Shown here one piece after another: positions 15,834 through 25,054 of a DNA stretch of 46,314 nt (position 1 is its first letter; each line of letters starts with the position of its first letter). The stretch comes from Actinomycetota bacterium (GTDB lineage: Bacteria > Actinomycetota > Actinomycetes > Actinomycetales > Microbacteriaceae). Both the position numbers and the translations under genes were made by a program. Location of the stretch: the NCBI GenBank assembly GCA_013297625.1, contig JAAFHT010000010.1, positions 1 to 46,314 of the forward strand. Reading direction: 5' to 3'. The notes below the pieces were generated by a model, which ran no database searches, was not told where the DNA came from, and worked only from the letters and a program-made list of their open reading frames with translations.

Positions 15834-16486
15834 CCGAGGTACTTGCTGACCGCACCGTCGTGGTGGCCGGTGCGGGAGGGGTGGGTGGCCGCGCGGTATG
15901 CGCGGCCCTCACCGCAGCGGGCGCGCATGTCGTGGCCGTGGGCTCGCGGGCCGAGTCGCTTGCCAACGTGGATGCGGCCGAGACCGCGGTCGTCGACCTC
16001 GCCGACCCGGCCGCGGTGAGCGCGTGGGCGGCCGCACTGCGCGACCGCCGGCCGAGCATCGACGGTCTGCTGCACCTCGTGGGCGGGTGGCGCGGCGGCT
16101 CCGACCCGGATGACTTTGAGTGGCTCGAGCGTCGCGTTCTCACAACCCTGCGGGTGGTCAGCCGCGAACTACGCGACGACCTCAGCGCGTCGAGCGCGGG
16201 GCGGTTGGCGATCGTGAGCTCCGCATCCGTCGCCCAGCCGAAGTGGGGCATGGCCAACTACGTCACCCTCAAGTCGGCCGCCGAAACCTGGGTGCAGGCG
16301 CTCGCGAGCGGCTGGCGCACCAAGGGCACCCCGACCGCGGCCGTCACGTTTGTCGTCGGAGCGCTTGATGAGGCCGGCGCGGTCGACGACCTTGCCTCGG
16401 CGTGCGCGGCACTGTGGTCGGTCGATCACGAGCAACTCAACGGCGCCCTCGTCGAGCTGACGAACCCGGCCTCAGGCAGTGCGTAG
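15830..16486 (+). CDS. Short-chain dehydrogenase/reductase, partner of DUF6421
   Basis: The 218-residue Rossmann protein has the nucleotide motif GAGGVGG at 14-20, an HLVGGW segment where NNAG is usual, Ser130/131, and Y144-x3-K148 (YVTLK) as the catalytic pair. It is a classical SDR, a little short. The GTG start at 15830 overlaps the previous stop (GTGA), so it is translated with the DUF6421 protein and probably acts on the same compound; substrate unknown. The replacement of NNAG by HLVGG is typical for the divergent SDRs that accompany this family, as far as I can recall. Confidence 0.8.
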   Translation: MTEVLADRTVVVAGAGGVGGRAVCAALTAAGAHVVAVGSRAESLANVDAAETAVVDLADPAAVSAWAAALRDRRPSIDGLLHLVGGWRGGSDPDDFEWLERRVLTTLRVVSRELRDDLSASSAGRLAIVSSASVAQPKWGMANYVTLKSAAETWVQALASGWRTKGTPTAAVTFVVGALDEAGAVDDLASACAALWSVDHEQLNGALVELTNPASGSA

Positions 16487-16563
16487 CGCGCGGGCGTCTT
16501 CGAGTGGGGCCCAGGCCCCGTGATACGTTTCGCCCACACAGTCGATAGCGAAGGGTTCTCAGG

Positions 16564-18012
16564 GTGGTGCGTTCAGTGACGGGTGCCTGGCGAGCGGCCC
16601 TGGCCCTCAGCGTCGTTGCCCTCGCCGTGGCGGCGAGCGCACCCGCTTCCGCAACGCCCGGCGACTGGTCGACACCCGTCACGATTTCTGATCTAGCAGC
16701 GGGCGACGCCAATCAGCCACAGATCGTCAATTCGGGCGCCGTACACGCCGTTGCGTGGGAACGCTTCGTCGGGGCCGAGCGGCGGGTGCAAGTTGCGTCG
16801 TCGGTTGATGGCGGTGCCACCTGGACCGTTCCACTGACGCTGTCGGCCGCGGGAGCGACGGCAATCGAGCCTCACCTGGCGGCGAGCGGCATGCAGATCG
16901 CCGCGATCTGGCGTCGCCTTGACGGCGCGAGCTTTCGCATTCAGTCCGCGGTCTCCACTGACGGTGGCACAAGCTGGAGCGTTCCGGCCACACTCTCAGC
17001 CGCAGGGAGCACTGCGCGCTCACCCCACATCGCCACCGATGGATCCACACTTTTCGCCACCTGGACGCGGACCGATGGCACCGACCGGCTCGAGGTGGCG
17101 ACTTCGACAGACAACGGCGCGACCTGGAGCGTTTCCGTCACGCTCTCGCCAGCCGGCTTCGACGCAACGACGCCGCGGGTCGTCGCACGCGCTGGGGTCG
17201 CGACGATCGTCTGGTCGCTCACGAACGGCACAACCTCGAAGATTCAGGCATCAACCTCGACCGACTCTGGGTCAACCTGGAGCACACCCGTCGACATCAG
17301 TGACTTCGCGGCGAGCACCTTTCTTCCCGAACTTGTGACCGATGGCACCACCACAACGGCAACCTGGGAACGCTTCGACGGCACGTCGGCGGCGGTGCAG
17401 ACCGCGTTCTCGACCGACTCCGGGGCGACCTGGAGCTCGCCCCGCACGCTCTCGACTCCCGGGGGAAGCTCAGAACAGCCCCAGGTCACCACCGACGGCA
17501 CGAGAGTTTCAATCGTTTGGTATCGCGGTGACGGCTCAGGCTTTGTCGTGCAGTCTGCCTACTCCCCAGATGGCGGCGCCACCTGGAGCACACCGCGCAC
17601 GCTGTCGGCGACAGGCCCCTCGCAGCCCTACCCGCAGATTGCGACCAGCAGCAGTCTCATCACGATTACCTGGCGACTGTTCGACGGAACGAATAGCCGA
17701 ATCCAAGCATCGTCGTCGAACGATGGCGGCGAGACATGGAGCACACCACTGACACTGTCGGCCGCGCTCGGAGACGCATTCCTTCCCCAGATAGCGAGCA
17801 ACGAAGCGTCTCCCGTGGTGACGTGGACGCGTTCTGACGAGGGTGTGTTCCGCATTCAGACGTCACGGTTTACGGCGGCAGGGCCCGAACTCGCCGCGAC
17901 GGGCGCCGCCGACTCGGTTCGTGACCTCGCGGTGGCAATCGCGGTACTGAGCGCAGTAGGCGTGGGGTTGATTGCCCGCTCACGGCGACCAGCACGTCGT
18001 GCGGCAGGCTGA
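16564..18012 (+). CDS. Surface protein with seven Asp-box (BNR) repeats and LAATG sorting signal
   Basis: The 482-residue product begins with a signal peptide (residues 1-30, ending Ala-Ser-Ala), then about eight ~50-residue modules. Seven Asp boxes are visible (SVDGGATW, STDGGTSW, STDNGATW, STDSGSTW, STDSGATW, SPDGGATW, SNDGGETW), each followed by S/T-P-x-T-LS and later a W-x-R-x-DGT-IQ strand, so it should form a sialidase-like beta-propeller. The C-terminus has LAATG (443-447), a hydrophobic helix and an Arg-rich tail: a class-E-sortase-type anchor. The sialidase catalytic Arg triad is not recognisable, so binding rather than hydrolysis is likelier. GTG at 16564 is used; 16567 and 16576 are alternatives. 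Confidence 0.75.
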   Translation: MVRSVTGAWRAALALSVVALAVAASAPASATPGDWSTPVTISDLAAGDANQPQIVNSGAVHAVAWERFVGAERRVQVASSVDGGATWTVPLTLSAAGATAIEPHLAASGMQIAAIWRRLDGASFRIQSAVSTDGGTSWSVPATLSAAGSTARSPHIATDGSTLFATWTRTDGTDRLEVATSTDNGATWSVSVTLSPAGFDATTPRVVARAGVATIVWSLTNGTTSKIQASTSTDSGSTWSTPVDISDFAASTFLPELVTDGTTTTATWERFDGTSAAVQTAFSTDSGATWSSPRTLSTPGGSSEQPQVTTDGTRVSIVWYRGDGSGFVVQSAYSPDGGATWSTPRTLSATGPSQPYPQIATSSSLITITWRLFDGTNSRIQASSSNDGGETWSTPLTLSAALGDAFLPQIASNEASPVVTWTRSDEGVFRIQTSRFTAAGPELAATGAADSVRDLAVAIAVLSAVGVGLIARSRRPARRAAG

Positions 18013-18052
18013 CAGCGCAGCGTGCGCACCGTATGCAGAGGAGAATGACACC

Positions 18053-19126
18053 GTGACCCGCATCCACGACACCAGCTACCGCGGCTTCGCGAGCGACAAC
18101 TACGCGGGCGTGCACCCCGAGGTGCTTGCCGCACTCGCCGAGGCCAATGGCGGCCACCAGATCGCCTACGGCGAAGACCAGTACACGGCCCGCCTTGCCG
18201 AGGTCGTCAAGGCGGAGTTCGGTGAGCAGGCCGAGGTTTTTCCGGTCTTCAACGGCACGGGAGCCAACGTGCTCTCGCTCACGGCGCTCATGCCGCGCTG
18301 GGGTGCTGTGGTCGCCAGTGGCACCGCGCACATTCACACCGATGAGGGCGGCGCGCCCGAGCGCGTGAGCGGCCTCAAGCTCTTCACCGTGCCGACGCCC
18401 GACGGCAAGCTCTCCCCCGAACTCGTGGCAACAGAAGCGTGGGGATGGGGCGACGAGCACCGAGCGCAGCCGCTCGCCGTGAGCATCACGAACACCACTG
18501 AGGTGGGCACGGTCTACACGCCCGCCGAGGTGCGCGCACTCACCGACTATGCCCACGAGAACGGCATGGCCCTGCACCTCGACGGCGCCCGCGTGTGGAA
18601 CGCTGCTGCCGCCCTCGGCACGAGCCTGCGCGCGTTCACCGCCGACGCCGGGGTCGACATTCTCTCGCTCGGCGGCACCAAGAACGGCTTGCTCGGCGCC
18701 GAGGCAATCGTCGTGATCAACCCCGAGCGCGTCGACGGACTCATCTACTTGCGCAAGATGAACATGCAGCTCGCGAGCAAGATGCGCTTCATCTCGGCGC
18801 AACTGTTGACGCTCTTCGACGAGGGGCTGGGCATCCGCTCGGCCAGCCACGCCAACGCGATGGCGGCGCGCCTTCGATCGGGCCTCGAGGGGATGCTTGC
18901 CGCGGGCGACGTGCCCGCCGGGTCACTCGGCTTCAGCCAGCAGACTCAGGCCAATGCCGTCTTCGCACTGCTGGCAAACGACGTCGCCGACCGGATTCGC
19001 GAGCGCGTGCGCTTCTACGACTGGGATCGCGCCCGCGGCGAAGTGCGCTGGATGTGCGCGTTCGATACGACGGAAGCCGACATCGACGGCTTTCTCGAGA
19101 TCGTGCGGCACGAACTCACGCGCTAA
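18053..19126 (+). CDS. Threonine aldolase-type PLP beta-eliminating lyase
   Basis: GTG 18053 is the start because AGAGGAG sits about 9 nt upstream; a longer frame to 17972 runs back into the previous gene. The 357-residue fold-type-I PLP enzyme has FNGTGAN (66-72), SGTAHIHTDEGGAPE (89-103), LHLDGARVWNAAA with Asp178 that holds the pyridine nitrogen, and SLGGTKNG with Lys210 as the Schiff-base lysine. These are the signatures of low-specificity L-threonine aldolases/beta-eliminating lyases, which cleave threonine or a beta-hydroxy amino acid to glycine and an aldehyde. True substrate unproven. It belongs by position to the DUF6421-SDR neighbourhood. Confidence 0.85.
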   Translation: MTRIHDTSYRGFASDNYAGVHPEVLAALAEANGGHQIAYGEDQYTARLAEVVKAEFGEQAEVFPVFNGTGANVLSLTALMPRWGAVVASGTAHIHTDEGGAPERVSGLKLFTVPTPDGKLSPELVATEAWGWGDEHRAQPLAVSITNTTEVGTVYTPAEVRALTDYAHENGMALHLDGARVWNAAAALGTSLRAFTADAGVDILSLGGTKNGLLGAEAIVVINPERVDGLIYLRKMNMQLASKMRFISAQLLTLFDEGLGIRSASHANAMAARLRSGLEGMLAAGDVPAGSLGFSQQTQANAVFALLANDVADRIRERVRFYDWDRARGEVRWMCAFDTTEADIDGFLEIVRHELTR

Positions 19127-19142
19127 CGAGCGGGCACAGGCG

Positions 19143-19148
19143 TAGCGT
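19143..19148 (+). promoter_or_regulatory. -10 box for leaderless LLM oxidoreductase gene
   Basis: TAGCGT ends 7 nt before ATG 19156; there is no better Shine-Dalgarno than GGAG directly beside the start, too close to be used. Confidence 0.4.
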
Positions 19149-19155
19149 GGAGTCC

Positions 19156-20145
19156 ATGCGATTCGGACTCTTCATTCCCCAGGGCTGGCGCCACGACCTC
19201 GTCGACATCGAGCCGAGCGATCAATGGGCGGTGATGAAGCGCCTCGCGCTGCACGCTGACGCCGGTGCGTGGGAGTCGATTTGGGTCTACGACCACTTCC
19301 ACACCGTGCCCGTGCCGAGCGATGAAGCAACGCACGAAGCGTGGACGCTCATGGCGGCGTTCGGCGCGATCACCGAGCGCGTGCGCCTCGGCCAGATGTG
19401 CACGTGCATGGGCTACCGCAACCCCGCCTACCTCGCGAAGGTCGCGGCCACGGTCGACCACGTCTCGGGCGGTCGCGTCGAGATGGGCATTGGCGGGGGC
19501 TGGTACGAGCACGAGTGGCGCGCCTACGGCTACGGGTTCCCCGAGATCGGCGACCGCCTGCGCGCGCTCGACGAGGGCGTGCAGATCATGCGGCAGGCCT
19601 GGTCGCAGGGCTCAGCAACGCTCGATGGTCGCTACTTTCAGGTCGACGGCGCGATCGTTCGGCCATTGCCGGTGCAAAAGGAGGGCATCCCGCTGTGGAT
19701 CGCCGGCGGCGGCGAGAAGGTCACCCTGCGTATCGCGGCGCAATACGGCCAGTACACGAACTTCGGCGGCAGTGCCGAGGAGTTCGCCGCGAAGAGCGAG
19801 ATTCTGCGCGGCCACTGCGAGCGCCTGGGCACGAGCTTCGACGCCATCACGCGCTCGTCGAACTACAACACGGTCGTCGGTCGCGACGAGGCCGAGGTCG
19901 CCGACCGCATTGCGGCGATCGAGGCGCGCCTCACGCGCTTCATCGGCGCCGAGCGCGCGACCAAGGCCGTCGCCGACTTGCGCAACGGCACAGGGCTCGC
20001 GGGCACGCCCGAGCAACTCATTGAGCGCCTGCAGGCCGTGCAGAAGCTCGGCATGACCTACGCCATCACCTACTTCGCCGAGGCGGCCTACGACACGAGC
20101 GGCATCGAGCTGTTCGAGAACGAGGTCATGCCCGCGCTGTTGTAG
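19156..20145 (+). CDS. LLM-class, probably F420-dependent, oxidoreductase
   Basis: The 329-residue protein opens MRFGLFIPQGW and has the bacterial-luciferase-like TIM-barrel features: ESIWVYDHFHTVP (about 35-47), ITERVRLGQMCTC, YRNPAYLAKVAATVDHVSGGRVEMGIGGGW (split over about 86-116), RLRALDEGVQIMRQAW, and PLWIAGGGEKVTLRIAAQYGQY. YRNP...DHVSGGR...GIGGGW is the actinobacterial F420-binding LLM pattern rather than the FMN monooxygenase one. It transfers hydride to or from an unknown substrate. An Fno-like F420 reductase candidate is encoded 3 kb away (23203). Confidence 0.82.
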   Translation: MRFGLFIPQGWRHDLVDIEPSDQWAVMKRLALHADAGAWESIWVYDHFHTVPVPSDEATHEAWTLMAAFGAITERVRLGQMCTCMGYRNPAYLAKVAATVDHVSGGRVEMGIGGGWYEHEWRAYGYGFPEIGDRLRALDEGVQIMRQAWSQGSATLDGRYFQVDGAIVRPLPVQKEGIPLWIAGGGEKVTLRIAAQYGQYTNFGGSAEEFAAKSEILRGHCERLGTSFDAITRSSNYNTVVGRDEAEVADRIAAIEARLTRFIGAERATKAVADLRNGTGLAGTPEQLIERLQAVQKLGMTYAITYFAEAAYDTSGIELFENEVMPALL

Positions 20146-20188
20146 TCTCGTCGGTCCGACCTCCGGGTCGCCGATCGAGAGGACGACC

Positions 20189-20842
20189 ATGCTGGATGCT
20201 CTGCTCGCCGGCATCGTCGCGGGCTACGCCATCGCGATTCCCGTGGGCGCGATCGCTGCCCTCCTCATCACGCTCGGTGCCCAGCACGGCGCCCGCATCG
20301 CCGCGGGCGGCGCGTTCGGTGCCGCGACCGCAGACGGCCTCTACGCAACGATTGCCGTGACCGCGGGTGCCGTGATCGCACCCCTCATCGCCCTCGTCGA
20401 AGAGCCGTTGCGCTGGATCTCGGTGGTGGTACTCGTGGTGCTCGGCATCGTCATTGCGCTGCCGGGTGTGCGGCCCCGACGTTCGGCCGTCGCCCCCGCC
20501 GCGATTGATGGTCCGGATGCTGCGCCCGAACCGCGCCTACGCACCACAACCTTCCGCCGCTTGTTTCTGACGGTCGGCGCCCTCACGCTCGTCAACCCCG
20601 TGACGGTCATCTACTTCGCCGCCCTAATCGGCAGCTCAACGCTCGCGGTCGATGCCGGAGTCGCCGAGCGCATCGTGTTTGTTGTGGCGGCCTTCGCCGC
20701 GTCGCTGAGCTGGCAGCTGCTGCTCACGACGGCCGGATCCCTCGTTGGCCGAGCTCTCACCGGCCCCACGGGAGCGCGCATTACGGCTCTCGTCGGCGGC
20801 GCACTCGTGATCGCGCTCGCGGTGAACGCGGCGCTGGGCTAG
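20189..20842 (+). CDS. LysE/RhtB-family exporter
   Basis: The 217-residue membrane protein starts at ATG 20189 with GAGAGGACG upstream. It has about six transmembrane helices and the LysE opening LLAGIVAGYAIAIPVGAIAALLI, with the conserved G-xxxPG-like turn near residue 15, a middle basic loop (RPRRSAVAP...RLRTTTFRR) and LVNPVTVIYFAALIG, the family's NP motif. LysE proteins export amino acids or related small molecules in exchange for protons. Substrate unknown. Its stop is 3 bp from the stop of convergent clpB, leaving no room for a separate terminator. Confidence 0.85.
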   Translation: MLDALLAGIVAGYAIAIPVGAIAALLITLGAQHGARIAAGGAFGAATADGLYATIAVTAGAVIAPLIALVEEPLRWISVVVLVVLGIVIALPGVRPRRSAVAPAAIDGPDAAPEPRLRTTTFRRLFLTVGALTLVNPVTVIYFAALIGSSTLAVDAGVAERIVFVVAAFAASLSWQLLLTTAGSLVGRALTGPTGARITALVGGALVIALAVNAALG

Positions 20843-20845
20843 GCC

Positions 20846-22999
20846 CTAGACGCCGTCCATGCGCGCGACCGCGAGCGATTCACCGTCGGGCGCTACGTCC
20901 ACCCGAACAACATCACCGTCGGTGATCGTGCCCGAGAGAATCGCGCGGGCGAGCGAGTCATCGATCTCGTGCTGCATGAGGCGGCGCAACGGCCGCGCGC
21001 CATACACGGGGTCGTAGCCACGCTCGGCGAGCCAGGTGCGAGCATCCGGCGTCACCGCCAATTGCAAGCGACGCTCGGCGAGGCGACGCTCGAGGCGATC
21101 GACCTGCAGCGACACAATCTGACCGAGGTCATCGGTCGACAGCGGCGAGAAAACCACAATGTCGTCAAGACGATTGACGAACTCAGGCTTGAACGACTGC
21201 CGCACGATGTCGTTGACACCCGCAACCTTCGCCGCCCAGTCGAGCGAGGGCTCGATGAGCAATTGCGACCCGAGGTTCGAGGTCAAGATCAGGATGGTGT
21301 TGCGAAAGTCGACCGTGCGCCCCTGGCCGTCAGTCAGCCGGCCGTCATCGAGCACTTGCAACAGCAAGTCGAAGACTTCGGGGTGAGCCTTCTCGACCTC
21401 ATCGAGCAAGATCACCGAGTAGGGTCGGCGACGCACGGCCTCGGTGAGCTGACCGCCCTGCTCGTAGCCGACGTACCCAGGAGGGGCTCCGATGAGGCGC
21501 GAGACACTGAACTTCTCGCCGTATTCGCTCATGTCGATGCGCACCATCGACTTCTCGTCATCGAAGAGATAGTCGGCGAGCGCCTTCGCGAGCTCGGTCT
21601 TGCCGACGCCCGTGGGGCCAAGGAAGAGAAACGAGCCGGTCGGGCGATCGGGGTCACTGATGCCGGCGCGCGTGCGACGCACGGCCTCGCTCACGGCGGC
21701 GACGGCGGCCTTTTGCCCGACGATTCGCTTGCCGAGCTCGGCCTCGAGCGTCAGCAGCTTCTCGGTCTCGCCCTGCGTCAACTTGTCGACCGGGATGCCC
21801 GTCCAGGCCGCCACGACCGCCGCAATGTCGTCGTCGGTCACCTGGTCGTTGACCATGCGCGGGCCGCTCTCGGCACTCTCGGCCTCGGCGAGCTGCCGCT
21901 CGATGCCCGGAATGATCTCGTAGTTGAGCTTCGACGCCTGCTGGTATTCGCCCTCGCGCATGGCTTTGTCGAGCGCGATGCGCGATTCGTTGAGGCGCGT
22001 CTTCAACTCGCCGACGGCAGTGAGACCCGACTTCTCGATCGTCCAGCGCTGTTGCAAGGCATTGCGCTGCGCTGTCTTCTCTTTGAGCTCGTCACGCAGT
22101 TTGGCGAGTCGTGCCTTCGAGGCCTCGTCTTTCTCCTTCTTGAGGGCGAGCTCTTCAATCTCGAGACGCGTCACGGCGCGCTTGAGCTCGTCGAGCTCGA
22201 CGGGGCTCGACTCGATCTCCATCTTCAGCCGGCTCGCGGCTTCGTCGACGAGGTCGATGGCCTTGTCGGGCAGCTGACGGCTCGTGATGTAGCGATTGCT
22301 GAGGGATGCCGCGGCAACGAGAGCGCTGTCGGCAATCGACACCTTGTGGTGCGCCTCGTAGCGCTCTTTGAGGCCGCGCAGAATGGCAACGGTGTCTTCG
22401 ACGCTCGGCTCGCCGACGAAGACCTGCTGAAAGCGTCGCTCGAGGGCGGCGTCTTTCTCGATGTACTCGCGGTACTCGTTGAGCGTCGTCGCGCCGATCA
22501 TGCGCAACTCACCGCGGGCAAGCATGGGCTTGAGCATGTTGGCGGCCGCCACCGAGCCTTCGCCGCCGCCCGCACCCATGAGCGAGTGCAACTCGTCGAT
22601 GAACGTGATGACCTGGCCGTTCGACTCGTCGATCTCTTTCAGCACGGCCTTGAGGCGCTCTTCAAACTCACCGCGATACTTGGCGCCCGCAACGAGCGCC
22701 GACAGGTCGAGACTCACGAGTTGCTTGTTCTTGAGCGAGTCGGGAACGTCACCCGCGACGATGCGCTGGGCGAGCCCTTCGACTACGGCGGTCTTGCCGA
22801 CGCCGGGTTCGCCAATCAGGACGGGGTTGTTCTTCGTACGGCGGCTCAGCACCTGACTGACGCGGCGAATCTCGGCGTCACGACCAATGACGGGGTCGAG
22901 CTTGCCCGATCGGGCAATCTCGGTGAGGTTGACCCCGTACTGCTCGAGGGCAGACTTCTGCTTCTCTTGGCTCGAGGGGGCGCCTTGCATGTTGGCCAT
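20846..22999 (-). CDS. clpB: ClpB-type disaggregase lacking the N-domain
   Basis: ClpB works with DnaK to extract and refold aggregated protein. ATG at 22999 is chosen: AGGAG lies 8 nt upstream, whereas the GTG at 23008 would overlap that site. The 717-residue protein has AAA1 (Walker A GEPGVGKT at 63-70), a coiled-coil M-domain ([21 protein letters not shown] onward, about 320-400), and AAA2 ([21 protein letters not shown]). The ~150-residue Clp N-domain of full-length ClpB (about 860) is absent; the protein begins at [22 protein letters not shown], directly before AAA1. The M-domain says ClpB, not ClpC. An HspR-type HAIR operator lies 49-69 bp upstream. Confidence 0.9.
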   Translation of the reverse strand: MANMQGAPSSQEKQKSALEQYGVNLTEIARSGKLDPVIGRDAEIRRVSQVLSRRTKNNPVLIGEPGVGKTAVVEGLAQRIVAGDVPDSLKNKQLVSLDLSALVAGAKYRGEFEERLKAVLKEIDESNGQVITFIDELHSLMGAGGGEGSVAAANMLKPMLARGELRMIGATTLNEYREYIEKDAALERRFQQVFVGEPSVEDTVAILRGLKERYEAHHKVSIADSALVAAASLSNRYITSRQLPDKAIDLVDEAASRLKMEIESSPVELDELKRAVTRLEIEELALKKEKDEASKARLAKLRDELKEKTAQRNALQQRWTIEKSGLTAVGELKTRLNESRIALDKAMREGEYQQASKLNYEIIPGIERQLAEAESAESGPRMVNDQVTDDDIAAVVAAWTGIPVDKLTQGETEKLLTLEAELGKRIVGQKAAVAAVSEAVRRTRAGISDPDRPTGSFLFLGPTGVGKTELAKALADYLFDDEKSMVRIDMSEYGEKFSVSRLIGAPPGYVGYEQGGQLTEAVRRRPYSVILLDEVEKAHPEVFDLLLQVLDDGRLTDGQGRTVDFRNTILILTSNLGSQLLIEPSLDWAAKVAGVNDIVRQSFKPEFVNRLDDIVVFSPLSTDDLGQIVSLQVDRLERRLAERRLQLAVTPDARTWLAERGYDPVYGARPLRRLMQHEIDDSLARAILSGTITDGDVVRVDVAPDGESLAVARMDGV

Positions 23000-23047
23000 C
23001 GTGTGCACTCCTGTGCTTGCTGGCGATCGTCGTGCGGGGTGTTGAAA

Positions 23048-23068
23048 CCTGAGTCGTTACGACTCAAG
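23048..23068. promoter_or_regulatory. HAIR operator (HspR site) upstream of clpB
   Basis: CCTGAGT-N7-ACTCAAG matches the HspR-associated inverted repeat CTTGAGT-N7-ACTCAAG at 13 of 14 arm positions with the exact 7-bp spacer. It lies 49-69 bp before the clpB start. A 12-bp palindrome CTGAGCGCTCAG (23075-23086) sits just upstream of it. HspR itself is encoded at 28707-29159. Confidence 0.85.
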
Positions 23069-23202
23069 TTTACGCTGAGCGCTCAGGATGCGCCAGCGAA
23101 TCGAGTCAGCGCGCGTGCGCTTGCGGCGAACGTTACCCCCTGCGCCCGAACGAACACCCAGGCCACGGGAATACCCAGCAGAGGCCCGGGCTTGCACCCG
23201 AC

Positions 23203-23853
23203 ATGACCTCTACGATCGGCATCATCGGCTCGGGCAACATCGGCAGTGCGCTCGCGCGCGCGTTCACGGCTTTCGGCCACCGCGTCGTAATCGCGAACTC
23301 GCGCGGGCCTGCATCGCTGGCTCCGCTCGTGGCCGAGCTGGGCGAACTCGCCACGGCCGGCAGTGTGGAGCAGGCAGCGCAGGCCGGTGAGCTCGTCGTC
23401 GTGACGATTCCGCTTGGGGCTGTCGCGAGCATCCCGAGCCAGCTGCTCGATGGCCGCATCGTGATTGACACCAACAACTACTACCCGGCACGCGACGGCC
23501 AGATCGCCGAGCTCGACGACGAGAGTCTCACGACGGCAGAGTTTGTTGCGCGTCACTTCTCGGGCGCAACGGTGGTCAAGGCGTTCAACCACATTCCCGC
23601 CCGCGAGATCGCCGGGCAGGCTCAGCCCGCCGGCACGCCCGATCGACGCGCGCTCATGGTCTACGGCGAGGATGCTGTGGCCGTTGAGCGCGTCAGCGCG
23701 CTCGTTGATCAGATCGGCTTCGACGCCGTCAATGGCGGAGGGCTCGCTGCGAGCTGGCGCATCCAACGCGACATGCCCGCGTACGGCCCGCGCTTCACAG
23801 CGGCAGAGCTGGCCATCAAGCTTTCCGAAGCTCGCCGCTACCGCGACCAGTAG
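23203..23853 (+). CDS. NADPH-dependent F420 reductase-like (Fno-type) protein
   Basis: The 216-residue protein has the N-terminal NADP-binding Rossmann motif TIGIIGSGNIGSALARAF (GxGxxG/A around 9-14), followed by NSRGP (33-37, phosphate-binding pattern of Fno/NADP oxidoreductases), VVVTIPLGAV, and VVKAFNHIPAREIAG, the usual second half of F420-dependent NADP reductase-like proteins. A hydride shuttle between NADPH and F420 is plausible, and an LLM-class F420 enzyme is encoded nearby; still, many members of this family are uncharacterised. It diverges from clpB by about 200 bp that contain the HAIR site. Confidence 0.78.
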   Translation: MTSTIGIIGSGNIGSALARAFTAFGHRVVIANSRGPASLAPLVAELGELATAGSVEQAAQAGELVVVTIPLGAVASIPSQLLDGRIVIDTNNYYPARDGQIAELDDESLTTAEFVARHFSGATVVKAFNHIPAREIAGQAQPAGTPDRRALMVYGEDAVAVERVSALVDQIGFDAVNGGGLAASWRIQRDMPAYGPRFTAAELAIKLSEARRYRDQ

Positions 23854-23856
23854 CGC

Positions 23857-25002
23857 TCAGCGAGGAATCCGGGCGGCACGTCGTGCCAGAGCCGTGACGA
23901 TACGTTCGAGCGGCCCGGAACCGAAGAGCAATCGCCACAGCACGCACGCCGCGATGGTGACAGCCATGAACATCAGGAAGACGCCGTACTCGGTTGAGTA
24001 CGCGGCGGCATCCCCCAGCAGCACGATCGCGACGAAGTGGCCCGCATAGGCCGTGAGGGCCATCGACCCCACTGCGGCAACCGGGTAGAGCAGCGCGCGC
24101 CCGACCCGCGTTGACCCTGCTGCCAAACAGAGGGCAAGAACCAGTAGTGCGAAACCCGATGACCCCACCGCTTCACTCGTGGTTGCACTGTGCGGATACT
24201 GCAGCAGCAGGTTCGTCACCCGTGCCGCCCAGGAGTCGCTCTCCGCATCATCGGGGGCAAAGGTGTTGCCCAGCTCACCGAGTCCGTACCCGATGAGCAT
24301 AAGAACACCGCCGGTGATGGCGAGGCGCGCCTGCACCGAGAGACGCGCGAGATCTAGACGCCCCACGACGATGCCGACCATGAGAAAACCGACCCAGAAG
24401 ACAGCGGCAAACTCACTCAGCAACACGATGAAGACGAGTTCGGTGGCGACGAGAGTCGGCTCCGGCTCGGCGAAGTAGAACACCTCCCGAGCCAGCAGCA
24501 CGAGAACGGGCGCGACGAGAGCGACTACGCCGGCGGCAATCAGAAGAGTGCGCGATCGCACGCTAATGAGCCACGCGCCAGCGACGAAGACCACGGCGTA
24601 GGTTCCGAGAATGATGGGGAACCCCGGGTCGATCACTTCGAGAAGCGTTCCGATCACGAAGATCACCAGGGCACGAACCAGAATCGAGATTCGCACGCGC
24701 AACAGTTCTACGCCGCCAGCGCGGCGCCCCGCAGCGGAGATCAGGCTGAGCGATACCCCCGCCATGAGACCGAACAAGATCGCCGAGCGACCGTTGACGA
24801 GGTCGAACCAGGTGTCGGGGTACCCCCAATCGAAAGCGCTCACGATCACGAGGTGCGCGCCGATCATGCCGAGCACAGCAAGCCCACGCGCAGCGTCGAG
24901 ACCGACGATCCGGGCGCCTGTGCTCCCCGGCTTGCCGCGTACGGGGGAAGGCTGCGCTGAGGAAGGCGGCATCGGCTGAATCTCGTCGGCAGCCGTCGTC
25001 AT
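23857..25002 (-). CDS. Multi-pass membrane protein, HGSNAT/DUF1624-like acetyltransferase
   Basis: ATG 25002 is preferred over GTG 25008 because GAAGGGG lies 7 nt upstream of the ATG. The 381-residue protein has ~10-11 hydrophobic helices. Its start, IVGLDAARGLAVLGMIGAHLV, is the DUF1624/heparan-alpha-glucosaminide N-acetyltransferase signature (D-R-G-L-A-x-GM-x-H) with the conserved His. NGRSAILFGLMAGVSLSL is the second typical helix, and the DUF418-like C-half has LTAYAGHFVAIV with another His. Members are thought to carry acyl groups across the membrane to exported glycans. The substrate is unknown. Confidence 0.72.
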   Translation of the reverse strand: MTTAADEIQPMPPSSAQPSPVRGKPGSTGARIVGLDAARGLAVLGMIGAHLVIVSAFDWGYPDTWFDLVNGRSAILFGLMAGVSLSLISAAGRRAGGVELLRVRISILVRALVIFVIGTLLEVIDPGFPIILGTYAVVFVAGAWLISVRSRTLLIAAGVVALVAPVLVLLAREVFYFAEPEPTLVATELVFIVLLSEFAAVFWVGFLMVGIVVGRLDLARLSVQARLAITGGVLMLIGYGLGELGNTFAPDDAESDSWAARVTNLLLQYPHSATTSEAVGSSGFALLVLALCLAAGSTRVGRALLYPVAAVGSMALTAYAGHFVAIVLLGDAAAYSTEYGVFLMFMAVTIAACVLWRLLFGSGPLERIVTALARRAARIPR

Positions 25003-25054
25003 GACCACGCCCCTTCGTGATGGGAAGGCGCTCAGTCACTAGCCGTGCGCCGCT

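Noticed and set aside
16564-18012. Sialidase (neuraminidase) enzyme call
   Set aside because: Asp boxes only show the propeller fold; no catalytic Arg triad or nucleophile Tyr/Glu pair could be identified.
20969-23206. 745-residue open frame on the plus strand over clpB
   Set aside because: It is antisense to a clear ClpB with full AAA motifs; its composition (Arg/Asp/Gly/Leu-rich) is that of a high-GC shadow frame, and it lacks a start signal.
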